Origin: Psychrobacter celer
GTDB taxonomy: Bacteria > Pseudomonadota > Gammaproteobacteria > Pseudomonadales > Moraxellaceae
Reading direction: 5' to 3'
DNA: 64,000 nucleotides
Assembly: GCF_016107555.1 (NCBI RefSeq)
Contig: NZ_JABASU010000011.1
Location: 1-64,000, forward strand
Position 1 is the first letter of the stretch. Each line of letters opens with the position of its first letter. This document shows, one piece after another, positions 1 to 8,657 of the stretch. Below the pieces are notes generated by a model that was not told where the DNA came from, ran no database searches, and was given only the letters and a program-made list of their open reading frames with translations. Made by a program: the position numbers and the translations under genes.

Positions 1-71
1 TATGTCCATTAGCGACTACCTTCTACTTTTTAGCATGAATTTTGTCCATTACACCAAAAAACTATATGAAG

Positions 72-1349
72 TTATGTCTGTAAGAGGCTCTTAATCACCT
101 CATCTTGAGTCATTCCTATATGCTTGCAATAAAAAGCTTCAATCTCATCTAAAGCTTCACGTAATTGTCGCTGTGATACCTGTATGTAATGTAGTGTCAC
201 ATCATCACTAGATTTAGCCTCACGATGATTTAGCAGTCTCTTTAGTACAGGATAGGTTACATTAAGACTATTGGCGACAGTGCCAAATGTACGACGTAAA
301 TCGTGAGGCGTAATGTGCAAGCCAGCTTTGTCTGATATTGAATGATAACTACCGCTCAAATCTTTAACGTGGTCGCTATTTCTTTTCAAATCACTCGGAA
401 ATACCCAACGCTCTCCATTGCTCAATCTATAGCGTTCACTAAGTATGGCTTGAAGTATTTTTCCAGTAGGCATATGGTAATCAGAACCATTTTTAGTAGC
501 TTTAAAAACGATACGAGCAGCGTCAAGGTCTACATCTTCCCATCTTAGTGTCTGCGCTTCATTTAAGCGAACTCCAGCAAACATAAAAAGCAGTAAAAGA
601 TCACGAGCATTATTGCTATAAGATGCTTGTTTGAAAGAACTACCGTCACGGTGTTCAATCAAAGTTTTAAAATATACTCCTAAATACTCTTCTTCAACAT
701 GACGAGTACGAGGTTTAATTTTGTTCCAATCATTCTTGGCATTCAGTATTCGAATGGGTTGATCCTTTATTATGTACTCCTCATCGTCATCTAAAAAACT
801 ATCTTGACAGTAGTTCCATATAGAGCGGAGAGCTCGCATAGTGGCATTCGCTTGAGCTGGACTAGATTTGCTGATTTCCTTATGTTTTTCACTTATCATA
901 GTTTTAGTTATATCGTTTAACGATATATCAAGCCAGTCATCGAGTCGACCAAGTATTTGCTGATCATAAGTTTCAATAGTACGGCTAGCAAGATTTGGCT
1001 TCATCGATTTAAAGTAGGTATATGCTTCATTGAGTGTTGGTATATTACAATCTTGAATGTCTTTTAACTTTGGAGTAGCGTGATAACCATCGTAAACATC
1101 AAGCCCCTTTTTTATGTTGACCATCATCGTGCTAGCTTTTTCACGAGCTTCAGTCAAAGTGATTAGATGTGTTTCTTCAACTTCGTCACGATAGAGCTTA
1201 CCATTGATGCGTTTATGAAGCGTGTATCTCTTAGATTGCTTACCTACACGAAGTGCAAAACCCGTTAATACTTCATCCATATAGATGTCTGTACCACTTG
1301 AAGCATATGCAACTGAATCGATAAACTTCTTACTAAGCTTAACTTTCAT
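72..1349 (-). CDS. Tyrosine recombinase / island integrase
   Basis: Site-specific recombinase of the phage-integrase family, 425 residues. The N-terminus (about residues 1-90) resembles the arm-binding DUF4102-like domain of P4/CP4-type integrases, followed by a core-binding SAM-like domain (about 105-200). The catalytic set is visible: R261 (GVRLNE), K286, H349 and R352 (HDLRR), H375 (NHRE) and nucleophile Y388 (HYIQ), so the enzyme looks intact. It lies 183 bp from the 3' end of tRNA-Leu, the usual arrangement for an element integrated in a tRNA gene. The gene is visibly more AT-rich than its core neighbours, consistent with horizontal transfer. The rest of the element, if present, must lie left of base 1. 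The identity of that element (phage or island) cannot be told from here. Confidence 0.93.
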   Translation of the reverse strand: MKVKLSKKFIDSVAYASSGTDIYMDEVLTGFALRVGKQSKRYTLHKRINGKLYRDEVEETHLITLTEAREKASTMMVNIKKGLDVYDGYHATPKLKDIQDCNIPTLNEAYTYFKSMKPNLASRTIETYDQQILGRLDDWLDISLNDITKTMISEKHKEISKSSPAQANATMRALRSIWNYCQDSFLDDDEEYIIKDQPIRILNAKNDWNKIKPRTRHVEEEYLGVYFKTLIEHRDGSSFKQASYSNNARDLLLLFMFAGVRLNEAQTLRWEDVDLDAARIVFKATKNGSDYHMPTGKILQAILSERYRLSNGERWVFPSDLKRNSDHVKDLSGSYHSISDKAGLHITPHDLRRTFGTVANSLNVTYPVLKRLLNHREAKSSDDVTLHYIQVSQRQLREALDEIEAFYCKHIGMTQDEVIKSLLQT

Positions 1350-1489
1350 AATTCATCCGTCACGCCGCAGTTATTATATTAATAGCACTATAATACGTGA
1401 ACATACAGATGTATTAAAGTATCAAGATAGTATCAAAATTTTATTTGACGCTAGTATTACTCGACCAATTTATAAATAATTCACGCAAT

Positions 1490-1523
1490 AAAAAACCCTC
1501 ACAATCCATAGACTGTAAGGGTT
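1490..1523 (-). terminator. Rho-independent terminator after tRNA-Leu
   Basis: On the minus strand an imperfect stem (AACCCTTACAGTC paired with GATTGTGAGGGTT) is followed by a run of T. It lies directly 3' of the tRNA-Leu gene and ends that transcript. If the integrated element carries its own copy of the tRNA 3' end, this terminator belongs to the element side of the junction. Confidence 0.7.
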
Positions 1524-1531
1524 TCGTATAG

Positions 1532-1618
1532 TGGTACCAGTGGTCGGACTCGAACCGACACGCTTTTAAAGGCAACGGATTTTGAATCCGTCATGTCTAC
1601 CAATTCCATCACACTGGC
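1532..1618 (-). tRNA. tRNA-Leu(CAA)
   Basis: An 87-nt tRNA including encoded CCA. The acceptor stem GCCAGTG pairs with CACTGGT (one G-T pair). The anticodon arm ACGGA-TTCAAAA-TCCGT gives anticodon CAA, which decodes UUG. The T arm contains GGTTCGAGTCC, and the long variable arm is typical of a class II tRNA-Leu. Its 3' half is the likely attachment site for the integrase at 72-1349, since the integrase sits on the 3' side and the tRNA is regenerated intact. Confidence 0.96.
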
Positions 1619-1690
1619 ATGTAAGCAGATAACGTTTATAAAAATAACAGTTATCGAATTGGGCTACGGCGTTTGCCGTATAGGCTGCGT

Positions 1691-1718
1691 ATTATAGCAG
1701 CCTATTTTTTGTCGTCAA
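1691..1718 (-). promoter_or_regulatory. Sigma70 promoter of tRNA-Leu
   Basis: On the minus strand, TTGACG (1718-1713) and TATAAT (1696-1691) are separated by 16 bp, followed by a GC-rich discriminator (GCAGCC) as in stringently controlled stable-RNA promoters. The predicted start is near 1684, leaving a leader of about 65 nt before the tRNA. The -10 box lies in the loop of a perfect 8-bp inverted repeat (TAGGCTGC/GCAGCCTA, 1681-1704). On the plus strand this repeat plus the following T6 also looks like a terminator. Confidence 0.75.
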
Positions 1719-1771
1719 GAATTATTTTAAATAATTTGCAGTTATTTGACGATATAGCAAAAAATGCAGAC

Positions 1772-2545
1772 CTAACCGACAAAGGCTCGTTCAACGGCAT
1801 AGTCGGCTTGTACGCCCATACGTGGGGAGACAGTGAGGCCAAAGCCGTCTAGTATCTCTGATACTTCCGCGTTAAATGGCATGCTACCGCATAGCATGAC
1901 ACGATCATCGTCTTTGTTCATCGGTGGCAAGCCGATATCGTCAAACAGCTTACCTGATCTCATCAAATCGGTGACTCGGCCTTGGTTTCTAAATTCTTCA
2001 CGGGTCACGGTGGGGTAGTAAATGAACTTCTCACGGTACCATTCGCCAAAGATTTCATCGTTAGGCAACTGGTTTTCAAACATATCGCGATAGGCTAAGT
2101 CTTCGACATGACGCACGCCATGTACCAAAATGATTTTGTCAAAACGCTCATAAACCTCAGGGTCACGTGACAATGCCAAGAAGGGCGCAAGTCCAGTACC
2201 AGTCGATAGCATGTAAAGGTGCTTACCTGGTAACAGGTCATCCAACACTAACGTGCCTGTGGGTTTTTTACTGACCAATAACTCATCGCCAACTTTGATG
2301 TGTTGCAAGCGTGAAGTCAGTGGGCCGTCTTGTACTTTGATCGAAAAGAACTCTAAATGCTCTTCGTAGTTGGGACTGGCAATAGAGTAAGCGCGCAGCA
2401 GCGGTCTGCCATCGACCACGATTCCAATCATCGCAAACTCGCCATTACGGAAGCGTAAGCCATCGTCACGAGTGGTTTTGATGCTAAATAGAGAGTCATT
2501 CCAATGATGAACCTCTGTAACCGTTTCGGTGCGAAGTTTTGACAT
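1772..2545 (-). CDS. fpr: Ferredoxin/flavodoxin-NADP+ reductase
   Basis: FAD enzyme that moves electrons between NADPH and ferredoxin or flavodoxin, in the cytoplasm, for Fe-S and oxidative-stress metabolism. At 257 residues it has the usual length of bacterial FPRs. FAD motif RAYS is at residues 51-54 and the NADP-binding TGTGLAPF at 115-122. The C-terminus AFVG is close to the short Azotobacter/Pseudomonas subclass tail, which stacks on the flavin. It is transcribed alone toward the tRNA gene. There is no SoxR or FinR gene beside it and I could not pick out a convincing operator upstream. Confidence 0.93.
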   Translation of the reverse strand: MSKLRTETVTEVHHWNDSLFSIKTTRDDGLRFRNGEFAMIGIVVDGRPLLRAYSIASPNYEEHLEFFSIKVQDGPLTSRLQHIKVGDELLVSKKPTGTLVLDDLLPGKHLYMLSTGTGLAPFLALSRDPEVYERFDKIILVHGVRHVEDLAYRDMFENQLPNDEIFGEWYREKFIYYPTVTREEFRNQGRVTDLMRSGKLFDDIGLPPMNKDDDRVMLCGSMPFNAEVSEILDGFGLTVSPRMGVQADYAVERAFVG

Positions 2546-3076
2546 AAAGTCCTCGTTAATAAGTGATTATCGGTATCGTATGGTTTAAATAGGTATAAGA
2601 TAAAATTTTTCAATGACCGTTTCGGTGCTAATAAAGTACTGGTTTTTATAGGCGATATGAAGCGCTAACTTAGCCTTTTATATACTTTAACTTATATATT
2701 TTATCATTTTATATAATGTTGTAAATGACAGCGAATGCCTGTGGCGTCAAGCCGTGAAAATCAGTTCTTTCAGCCAAATCTGCCCGCTAAGATAAGGCAA
2801 AATACGACAAGGTATCATTATTTTTATCAAAAGCAGTTTCGTCAGTGCGCTTAGCCTATCAAGTCGCCTCTATTGATCTGCCCATATCAAATTGCTTTTA
2901 TCAAGCCGTTTCTATAAAACTGTTTGTATAAAAATAGGGGCGGTCATCAAATTCTCGCTCATAATACCAAACTTTAAAATAAAAATCCGTCTGGCAGCGA
3001 CTATGTGGCATGATAAAATAGAATATCGTTAGTAAATAATTTTGTATCACGCAATAAGCGTGTTTTTGGAGAATTT
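2546..3076. other. Intergenic region fpr/trmO
   Basis: About 530 bp between the divergent fpr and trmO genes. It must contain both promoters. I see AT-rich stretches but no gene, RNA, IS fragment or clear repeat. An ATG-started frame on the minus strand overlapping the fpr start looks like chance. Confidence 0.4.
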
Positions 3077-3952
3077 ATGCCTGTATCAGGTGACGATATG
3101 CTCGCCGATTGTCATCGGGCGCCTATTATTGGCTATCATCGTGCGCCGCTCTCGCAAAAGTTTGGGGCGCCAAGACAACCAAACTTGGTGGCGCTGATGA
3201 GTGTAGTTGAGATGATTGCGCCTTATGATACGCCCGCCGCTTTTGTTGGTTTAGAGGCGTTTAGTCATATCTGGCTGAGCTGGCAGTTTCATCATAATGA
3301 TACGGCCAAAGCTGGCAGAGTGAGTGCAGCCGCACCTGCCGGCGAAGAGGATGCGACAGCGGCGCGCACGACAGCAAAGGGGCATTTTCGTCCGCAAGTG
3401 CGGCCACCAAGATTGGGCGGCAATCAAAAAATAGGCGTGTTTGCCAGTCGTAGTATGTATCGCCCATCAGCGCTGGGTTTGTCTGTGGTCAAGCTTGAGC
3501 GCGTCGAGGTAGTACAAGGTCGCGCGTTTCTTATCATCAGTGGCGCTGATATGATAGATGGTACGCCCATCATCGATATCAAGCCCTATGTGGCGTATAG
3601 CGATGCACTGCTCGATGCTCGTAGTGGCTTTGCTCCTACGGCACCTGAGCTGCTAGAGGTCACAGTCACTGACACCGCTTATCAGCAGTTTTTGCAGCTA
3701 ATGTCTGATGCGTTTACTAGAGAAACTGCGCAAGGTGCTGGCAGGCAAGTGTTAATCGATCAGGCGCGCTGGCAACTTGTCGATACGGATATGGCCATCA
3801 TTCAAGCACTCATCGCTCAAGATCCGCGACCTGCCTATCGCCGCAAGGAAGTGCACAAAACCTTTACGATGCGCTATAAGTCTGTCGATATAGCGTTTTG
3901 GCAGCTTGCCTCAGGGGCGCTACAGATCACAGCGATTACCAGCATAGCATAA
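3077..3952 (+). CDS. trmO: tRNA (N6-threonylcarbamoyladenosine37-N6)-methyltransferase
   Basis: TrmO/TsaA (YaeB) family enzyme that methylates t6A37 of tRNA-Thr using S-adenosylmethionine. Visible family motifs are KFGAPRQ (28-34), the AFSHIWL segment (61-67), a Pro/Arg motif at RPSALGLS (129-136), IDIKPYVAYSD (166-176) and a C-terminal small domain. At 291 residues it is longer than the E. coli enzyme. The excess includes an Ala/Gly/Thr-rich stretch at about residues 79-101 inside the catalytic domain. Monocistronic, with a plausible Shine-Dalgarno (GGAG) just upstream of the ATG. Confidence 0.9.
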   Translation: MPVSGDDMLADCHRAPIIGYHRAPLSQKFGAPRQPNLVALMSVVEMIAPYDTPAAFVGLEAFSHIWLSWQFHHNDTAKAGRVSAAAPAGEEDATAARTTAKGHFRPQVRPPRLGGNQKIGVFASRSMYRPSALGLSVVKLERVEVVQGRAFLIISGADMIDGTPIIDIKPYVAYSDALLDARSGFAPTAPELLEVTVTDTAYQQFLQLMSDAFTRETAQGAGRQVLIDQARWQLVDTDMAIIQALIAQDPRPAYRRKEVHKTFTMRYKSVDIAFWQLASGALQITAITSIA

Positions 3953-4053
3953 TGTTATATAGTATCACGCGAAAGAGCTTATATAATGCTGCAGCTGAGC
4001 TTGGCCAATCTAGACGATGGCCTCACATGTACTGACCAAAAAAGAAGAAAAAT

Positions 4054-5841
4054 ATGTCTGAGCAGAAGTATTCGATAGTCATAGATTTACGGTGGTGTCT
4101 AGATGAGTTACTGGCGGATAGAGTCATTGATCAACGCAGCTATAATTTGGTCATCACCAGCCGCCGAGCCAAGGAGCAGCACCCACTACTGACCATTAGC
4201 GAGTTTGGTTTGCCCAATGCTCATGCGCTAGACAGCACCTCTGAAGCCAAACTAACGCTGTCATGGCTCAACAAATGGCTGGCAGCCAAAGCGGGTATGG
4301 CGATGGTGCGTATTGATCCACTAAAGGTTGATGTGCCAGCAGTCACGCAGCTGATGTCTTTTGAATATGCTCGCTCGCAGCATATTTTGCCGATTGGGGT
4401 CACATTAGATGAGGTCGTCATTGGTACAGACCAGCCGTTTTTTACCGATTGGCACGCCAATATCGAAAAGCTGATCAAATCCAAAACCTATCGCACCGTC
4501 TATATCAGTCCCGATCAGCTCAAGCGTTATCGTCAAGAGTTTTATCAAGTGACACAAGCGATTGCGGGTGCCAACTCTTTACATAAACGTGCTGCCGCTG
4601 ATGTGACCAATGTTGAGGCGTTATTGCAGCTTGGGGACAACACCAACCCCGATGCCAATGATCAACATATTGTCAAAGTCGTCGACTGGCTGCTGCAGTA
4701 TGCCTTTGAGCAGCGTGCCAGTGATATTCATTTAGAGCCGCGGCGTGAGATGGGGAGGGTGCGCTTTCGTATCGATGGGGTGCTGCATACAGTATATGAG
4801 ATGCCGCTGGCCATCATCGTCGCAGTGACTGCGCGTATCAAAATCTTGGGGCGGCTAAATGTCGCCGAAAAGCGCAAGCCGCAAGATGGCCGTCTAAAGA
4901 CTCGTACGCCAAAGGGGCTAGAAACCGAGCTGCGACTCTCTACCATGCCGACCGCTTTTGGCGAAAAGCTGGTGATGCGCGTCTTTGACCCTGAAGTGCT
5001 GGTACGTTCGTTTGCTCAGCTTGGTTTGTCGGGTAAGCAGCTCGAGACATGGCATGAGCTGACCGCCCATCCAAACGGTATTATTTTGGTCACCGGTCCG
5101 ACAGGATCTGGTAAGACCACCACCCTATATAGCACGCTCAAACAGTTGGCGACCGAGCAGGTCAACGTGTGTACCATCGAAGACCCTATCGAGATGATTG
5201 AGCCGAGCTTTAATCAGATGCAGGTCAATGCGGGAGTGGATTTGCATTTCGCTGATGGTATCCGCTCGTTGATGCGTCAGGATCCAGATATCATCATGGT
5301 TGGGGAGATTCGCGATACTGAGACGGCCAATATGGCGGTACAAGCGTCGCTGACTGGGCACTTGGTACTCTCAACACTGCATACCAATGATGCACCAAGC
5401 TCACTGACACGTCTGCATGATTTGGGGGTGCAGCCGTTTTTGACCTCAGCGACCATACTCGGAGTCATGGCACAGCGTTTATTGCGTACCTTATGTCCAC
5501 ACTGCAAGCAAGCGTTAGAGGTGCGCCCCGAGAGTGAGATTGCCGTTCAATGGCAGGAGCTGGTGCAGCCTTGGCGCGCGCCCTTGCCTGCGCAAATCTA
5601 CCGCGCAACAGGCTGTGAGCATTGCCGCCAAACGGGTTATCAAGGCCGTGTGGGCCTGTATGAAATCATGCCGCTATCCAATGAGTTAAAAAAGTTGGTC
5701 GCAACCGATGCCAATGTAGAGGCACTAAAAAAACAAGCCTACCGCGAAGGGGTGCAGCCGCTGCGATTATCGGGTGCCAAGAGTATCAGTGAAGGGGTGA
5801 CGACCATAGAAGAGGTGATGCGCGTGGTACCGCTGCATTAA
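4054..5841 (+). CDS. gspE: Type II secretion ATPase GspE
   Basis: Cytoplasmic AAA-type secretion ATPase that powers pseudopilus assembly. The N-terminal domain (about 1-170) is followed by the catalytic GspE/PilB domain. Walker A GPTGSGKTT begins near residue 348, followed by Asp/His boxes and a Walker B region (QDPDIIMVGEIRD). A zinc module CPHC (about 480) and CEHC (about 521) with TGYQGR after it is typical of GspE. PilB is the main alternative; the tetracysteine spacing and the minor pseudopilins 3 kb downstream favour GspE. No gspF or gspG lies next to it. The start follows an AAGAAG purine run. Confidence 0.87.
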   Translation: MSEQKYSIVIDLRWCLDELLADRVIDQRSYNLVITSRRAKEQHPLLTISEFGLPNAHALDSTSEAKLTLSWLNKWLAAKAGMAMVRIDPLKVDVPAVTQLMSFEYARSQHILPIGVTLDEVVIGTDQPFFTDWHANIEKLIKSKTYRTVYISPDQLKRYRQEFYQVTQAIAGANSLHKRAAADVTNVEALLQLGDNTNPDANDQHIVKVVDWLLQYAFEQRASDIHLEPRREMGRVRFRIDGVLHTVYEMPLAIIVAVTARIKILGRLNVAEKRKPQDGRLKTRTPKGLETELRLSTMPTAFGEKLVMRVFDPEVLVRSFAQLGLSGKQLETWHELTAHPNGIILVTGPTGSGKTTTLYSTLKQLATEQVNVCTIEDPIEMIEPSFNQMQVNAGVDLHFADGIRSLMRQDPDIIMVGEIRDTETANMAVQASLTGHLVLSTLHTNDAPSSLTRLHDLGVQPFLTSATILGVMAQRLLRTLCPHCKQALEVRPESEIAVQWQELVQPWRAPLPAQIYRATGCEHCRQTGYQGRVGLYEIMPLSNELKKLVATDANVEALKKQAYREGVQPLRLSGAKSISEGVTTIEEVMRVVPLH

Positions 5842-5887
5842 GCGTATGCGGCAAATAGACCGCTGTCCTTCATGTTTGCATACTGCC

Positions 5888-6553
5888 TTAGCGTTCCCAG
5901 CGTACATTTTGGCGCATGATTTTCGCGGGCGTGCCTGCGACCATGCAGTTTGGGGTGGTAATGGGTTTGTTGACAAAAGACCCTGCGGCAATGATACAGC
6001 CGCTAGCGATGGTAACATTTTTGGAGATAGTGACGTTGGCTGCGATCCAGATATGATCTTCCAATACCACATCAGCGCGGGCCTGGTTTAGGCGCTCGTT
6101 GGACTCGGTATCGTAGACTTTGTGGACATCGGTTGCACGGATTTCTATCCCGCGCGATATCATGCATGCTTTGCCGATGCGCACGCTTTTGTCACGTGCC
6201 AACACATAGCAGTCAATCGCCGTGGTCCGATCGCCGATATCAATGTGCAAACGATCGCCCACAATCAGCAGATGGCCTGAAAATTTGACGTGCTTACCGA
6301 TGGTAATATGATTATGACTGCCATTGATATCGATATTGAGCTTGTTAAACTTCCCGTGCTTGCCGATACTGATTTGATTGTCATGACCTTTACGTATGGT
6401 AATGGTTGAGCCGCCGATGATACGCGCATCATGGGCGATATCGATATGATTGTCCTGTCCGTTATCTGTCAATAAAAATCGCTGTTTGTAGAGTTGTTTG
6501 GGTAGCAGAGTTTTGAGGATAGGGGGCAGGGTCACTGTCTTTTTTGGCGTCAT
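5888..6553 (-). CDS. Left-handed beta-helix (hexapeptide) acyltransferase
   Basis: A 221-residue protein made largely of imperfect hexapeptide repeats ([IV]G[KD]xxx) from about residue 35 to 200, the LbH fold of O-acetyl- and N-acyltransferases. The C-terminal part (IWIAANVTISKNVTIASG ..., GTPAKIM) matches the CoA/acceptor region of the WcaF/NodL/maltose acetyltransferase group. Such enzymes modify sugars of surface polysaccharides. No polysaccharide gene lies next to it, so the acceptor is unknown. It is convergent with gspE. Confidence 0.82.
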   Translation of the reverse strand: MTPKKTVTLPPILKTLLPKQLYKQRFLLTDNGQDNHIDIAHDARIIGGSTITIRKGHDNQISIGKHGKFNKLNIDINGSHNHITIGKHVKFSGHLLIVGDRLHIDIGDRTTAIDCYVLARDKSVRIGKACMISRGIEIRATDVHKVYDTESNERLNQARADVVLEDHIWIAANVTISKNVTIASGCIIAAGSFVNKPITTPNCMVAGTPAKIMRQNVRWER

Positions 6554-6778
6554 AATAGCAGGGCTTATGTGGATGAATGTTAGGCGTGATAGGCCGCTGG
6601 TCGCAGCGCTCTATGGGTCTTTATGGATTATGCCTTGAAAACAGTGCAAGTCAGAGCAATAAATAGCACAAAGACGAGGCATTTTATACTGTTAAGGTCA
6701 TTTTTTAACTGTCATTTCTCAAGTGTCATGTCTTATTTTAAAATTTACCACTTATGTATTTAATTAACGAGAGTGTTT

Positions 6779-7567
6779 ATGTTTACTGATACGCATTGCC
6801 ATCTAAACCGTCTGGATTTAACCAAATATGATGGTCAACTGTCCGGCGCAATTGACGCGATGAAAGCGGCCAATGTCACGCGCGCGATGGCGATTATGTG
6901 TGATTTTGCTGAATATGATGACATCGCTCATATTGTCAGCACTCATAGCGATGAGGTGTTAGAGCTGGGCATGAGTGTCGGCATTCATCCTTGTGAAGAT
7001 ATCACAGTGCTGCAATCCGCGACAACCGAGCGGCTGATACAAACCGCTGATGCTGAGCATGTCTGGGCCATCGGGGAGACGGGACTGGATTACTACTGGT
7101 CAACAGAAAATAAAAAAGAGCAGCAAGCAAGTCTTGCTCGTCATATCTATGCCAGCCAGCAGCTCAAAAAACCTTTGGTGGTGCACATGCGCGATGCCAA
7201 AGAAGATACCCTTGATATCCTAAAAGCAGAAGGCGCCGAGCATGGCATCATTCATTGTTTTACTGAAGATTGGGAGACGGCCAAACGAGCGCTGGATCTA
7301 GGGTTTTATATCTCGTTTTCAGGCATCGTCAGTTTTAAGAGCGCGCAGATGATTCAAGATGCGGCGCGCAAGATGCCCAAAGATAGAATTCTCATCGAAA
7401 CCGACAGCCCTTATCTGGCTCCTGTCCCCAAGCGCGGCAAACCCAATGAGCCTGCCTATGTGCCGTATGTCGCCCGTTATCTGGCTCAGATGTATGAGTG
7501 TGACAGTGAGGAGGTTGGAGCACTGACAGCAAAAAACTTTGAAAATTTGCTGGCACAGTACTGCTAA
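6779..7567 (+). CDS. TatD-family metal-dependent hydrolase
   Basis: TIM-barrel amidohydrolase of the TatD/YcfH group (3'-5' DNase or related phosphoesterase activity in characterised members). Metal ligands are visible: HCH near residues 6-8, the Glu of GETGLDY (about 99), VHMRD (His about 135), HCFT (His about 159) and the Asp of ETDSPYLAP (about 208). I chose the ATG at 6779, since ACGAGAG lies 5-6 bp upstream; a GTG two codons earlier is possible. The subgroup (YcfH, YjjV or TatD) cannot be settled by eye. Confidence 0.9.
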   Translation: MFTDTHCHLNRLDLTKYDGQLSGAIDAMKAANVTRAMAIMCDFAEYDDIAHIVSTHSDEVLELGMSVGIHPCEDITVLQSATTERLIQTADAEHVWAIGETGLDYYWSTENKKEQQASLARHIYASQQLKKPLVVHMRDAKEDTLDILKAEGAEHGIIHCFTEDWETAKRALDLGFYISFSGIVSFKSAQMIQDAARKMPKDRILIETDSPYLAPVPKRGKPNEPAYVPYVARYLAQMYECDSEEVGALTAKNFENLLAQYC

Positions 7568-7800
7568 AATGGTTATGCTATGACCACTCAGTCATTTATC
7601 GGGTAATGTGAGGGCTTTGTCTCTTTTTTATTTCTAATATCGAGCGTAATCAGGCAGTTACCCATGACTATTTAGCAAACACGAGCATATTCCCTTTGGC
7701 AGTTCTCGAGCAGTCTTCATATAGTTGCATCCGCTTGTTGCCGATACATCCGTATAAACGATGGTTATATGCTTAATCTTGTCAAGTTTTAGGAGAGATT

Positions 7801-8484
7801 ATGAGTCGTCAGCATCAGTTCAAAGCACGAGAAGAGAATATCTTAGCGATGGCAGAGCAACTGTTACTTGAGTCCGGCGATGGTGATATCACTTTGGACA
7901 GTTTGGCAGATCAGCTGGATTTGGCCAAAGGCACGTTATATAAGCATTTCTCCAGTAAAGATGAGCTGTATCTGCGTATTATTATTCGTTATGAAGAGCA
8001 GTTGTTTGAGATCAACCGTATTGATGACTGCCCATCAGCGGGGGTGGCTCGTATGATTTTGCAGCAACTGTTTAATCCCCAAAAAGCCATGTTGCTCAAC
8101 CAGATAGAAGAGCGTCTGGCGGCCTCGGTGACAGGTCTTAACCGGTTGTTTGGCGAGCTGTATGACATTCGCCGTCAGCGTATGAAGCGTTTGATCGACA
8201 TCATTAGCGCGTATCTAAAAGACGAGCACAGTAGTTTGAGCACTCGTGATTATTTGTCGTCGATTTGGGCGATGGGTCAAGGCGGGGCGGGGTTATTAAA
8301 CTCAAGTTTTTATCAGCGTTATTTGGGTCGCCGCGACACCTTGCGTTATGCTTTTGTGCAGCAAATGTTGGAGTTGCCAAGTCACTATCCGGCTGCTGAT
8401 GATGACGTGATGGATGAGGATATGCAAGAGTTGGTAGAGCAAATCGATACAGAATCAGAAGAGCACCGTAACACCAATTATTAG
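7801..8484 (+). CDS. TetR/AcrR-family transcriptional regulator
   Basis: A 227-residue regulator. The N-terminal TetR helix-turn-helix is clear (about residues 10-57, with recognition region DLAKGTLYKHFSSKDELY). The C-terminal ligand domain resembles the YbjK/TetR_C groups without an obvious specificity motif, and the tail is very acidic (DDDVMDEDMQELVEQ). TAGGAGAG precedes the ATG. It is not next to a transporter; the following operon encodes pseudopilins, separated by 170 bp. Target unknown. Confidence 0.85.
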   Translation: MSRQHQFKAREENILAMAEQLLLESGDGDITLDSLADQLDLAKGTLYKHFSSKDELYLRIIIRYEEQLFEINRIDDCPSAGVARMILQQLFNPQKAMLLNQIEERLAASVTGLNRLFGELYDIRRQRMKRLIDIISAYLKDEHSSLSTRDYLSSIWAMGQGGAGLLNSSFYQRYLGRRDTLRYAFVQQMLELPSHYPAADDDVMDEDMQELVEQIDTESEEHRNTNY

Positions 8485-8657
8485 CGCGTTTCTCGTGTTA
8501 AAGATGATGACTTACATGAGTTAAGAGCACATATCCCAACAGATAAAAACAGTGCCCAATGTAGGCAGTCACATCGCTCTGTGCTGTGGCCTTTTGGCAG
8601 GCAGCACAGAGAATTTTTGTACTTACCTTAATACAATCATGAGCTTATAGGTGCAAT

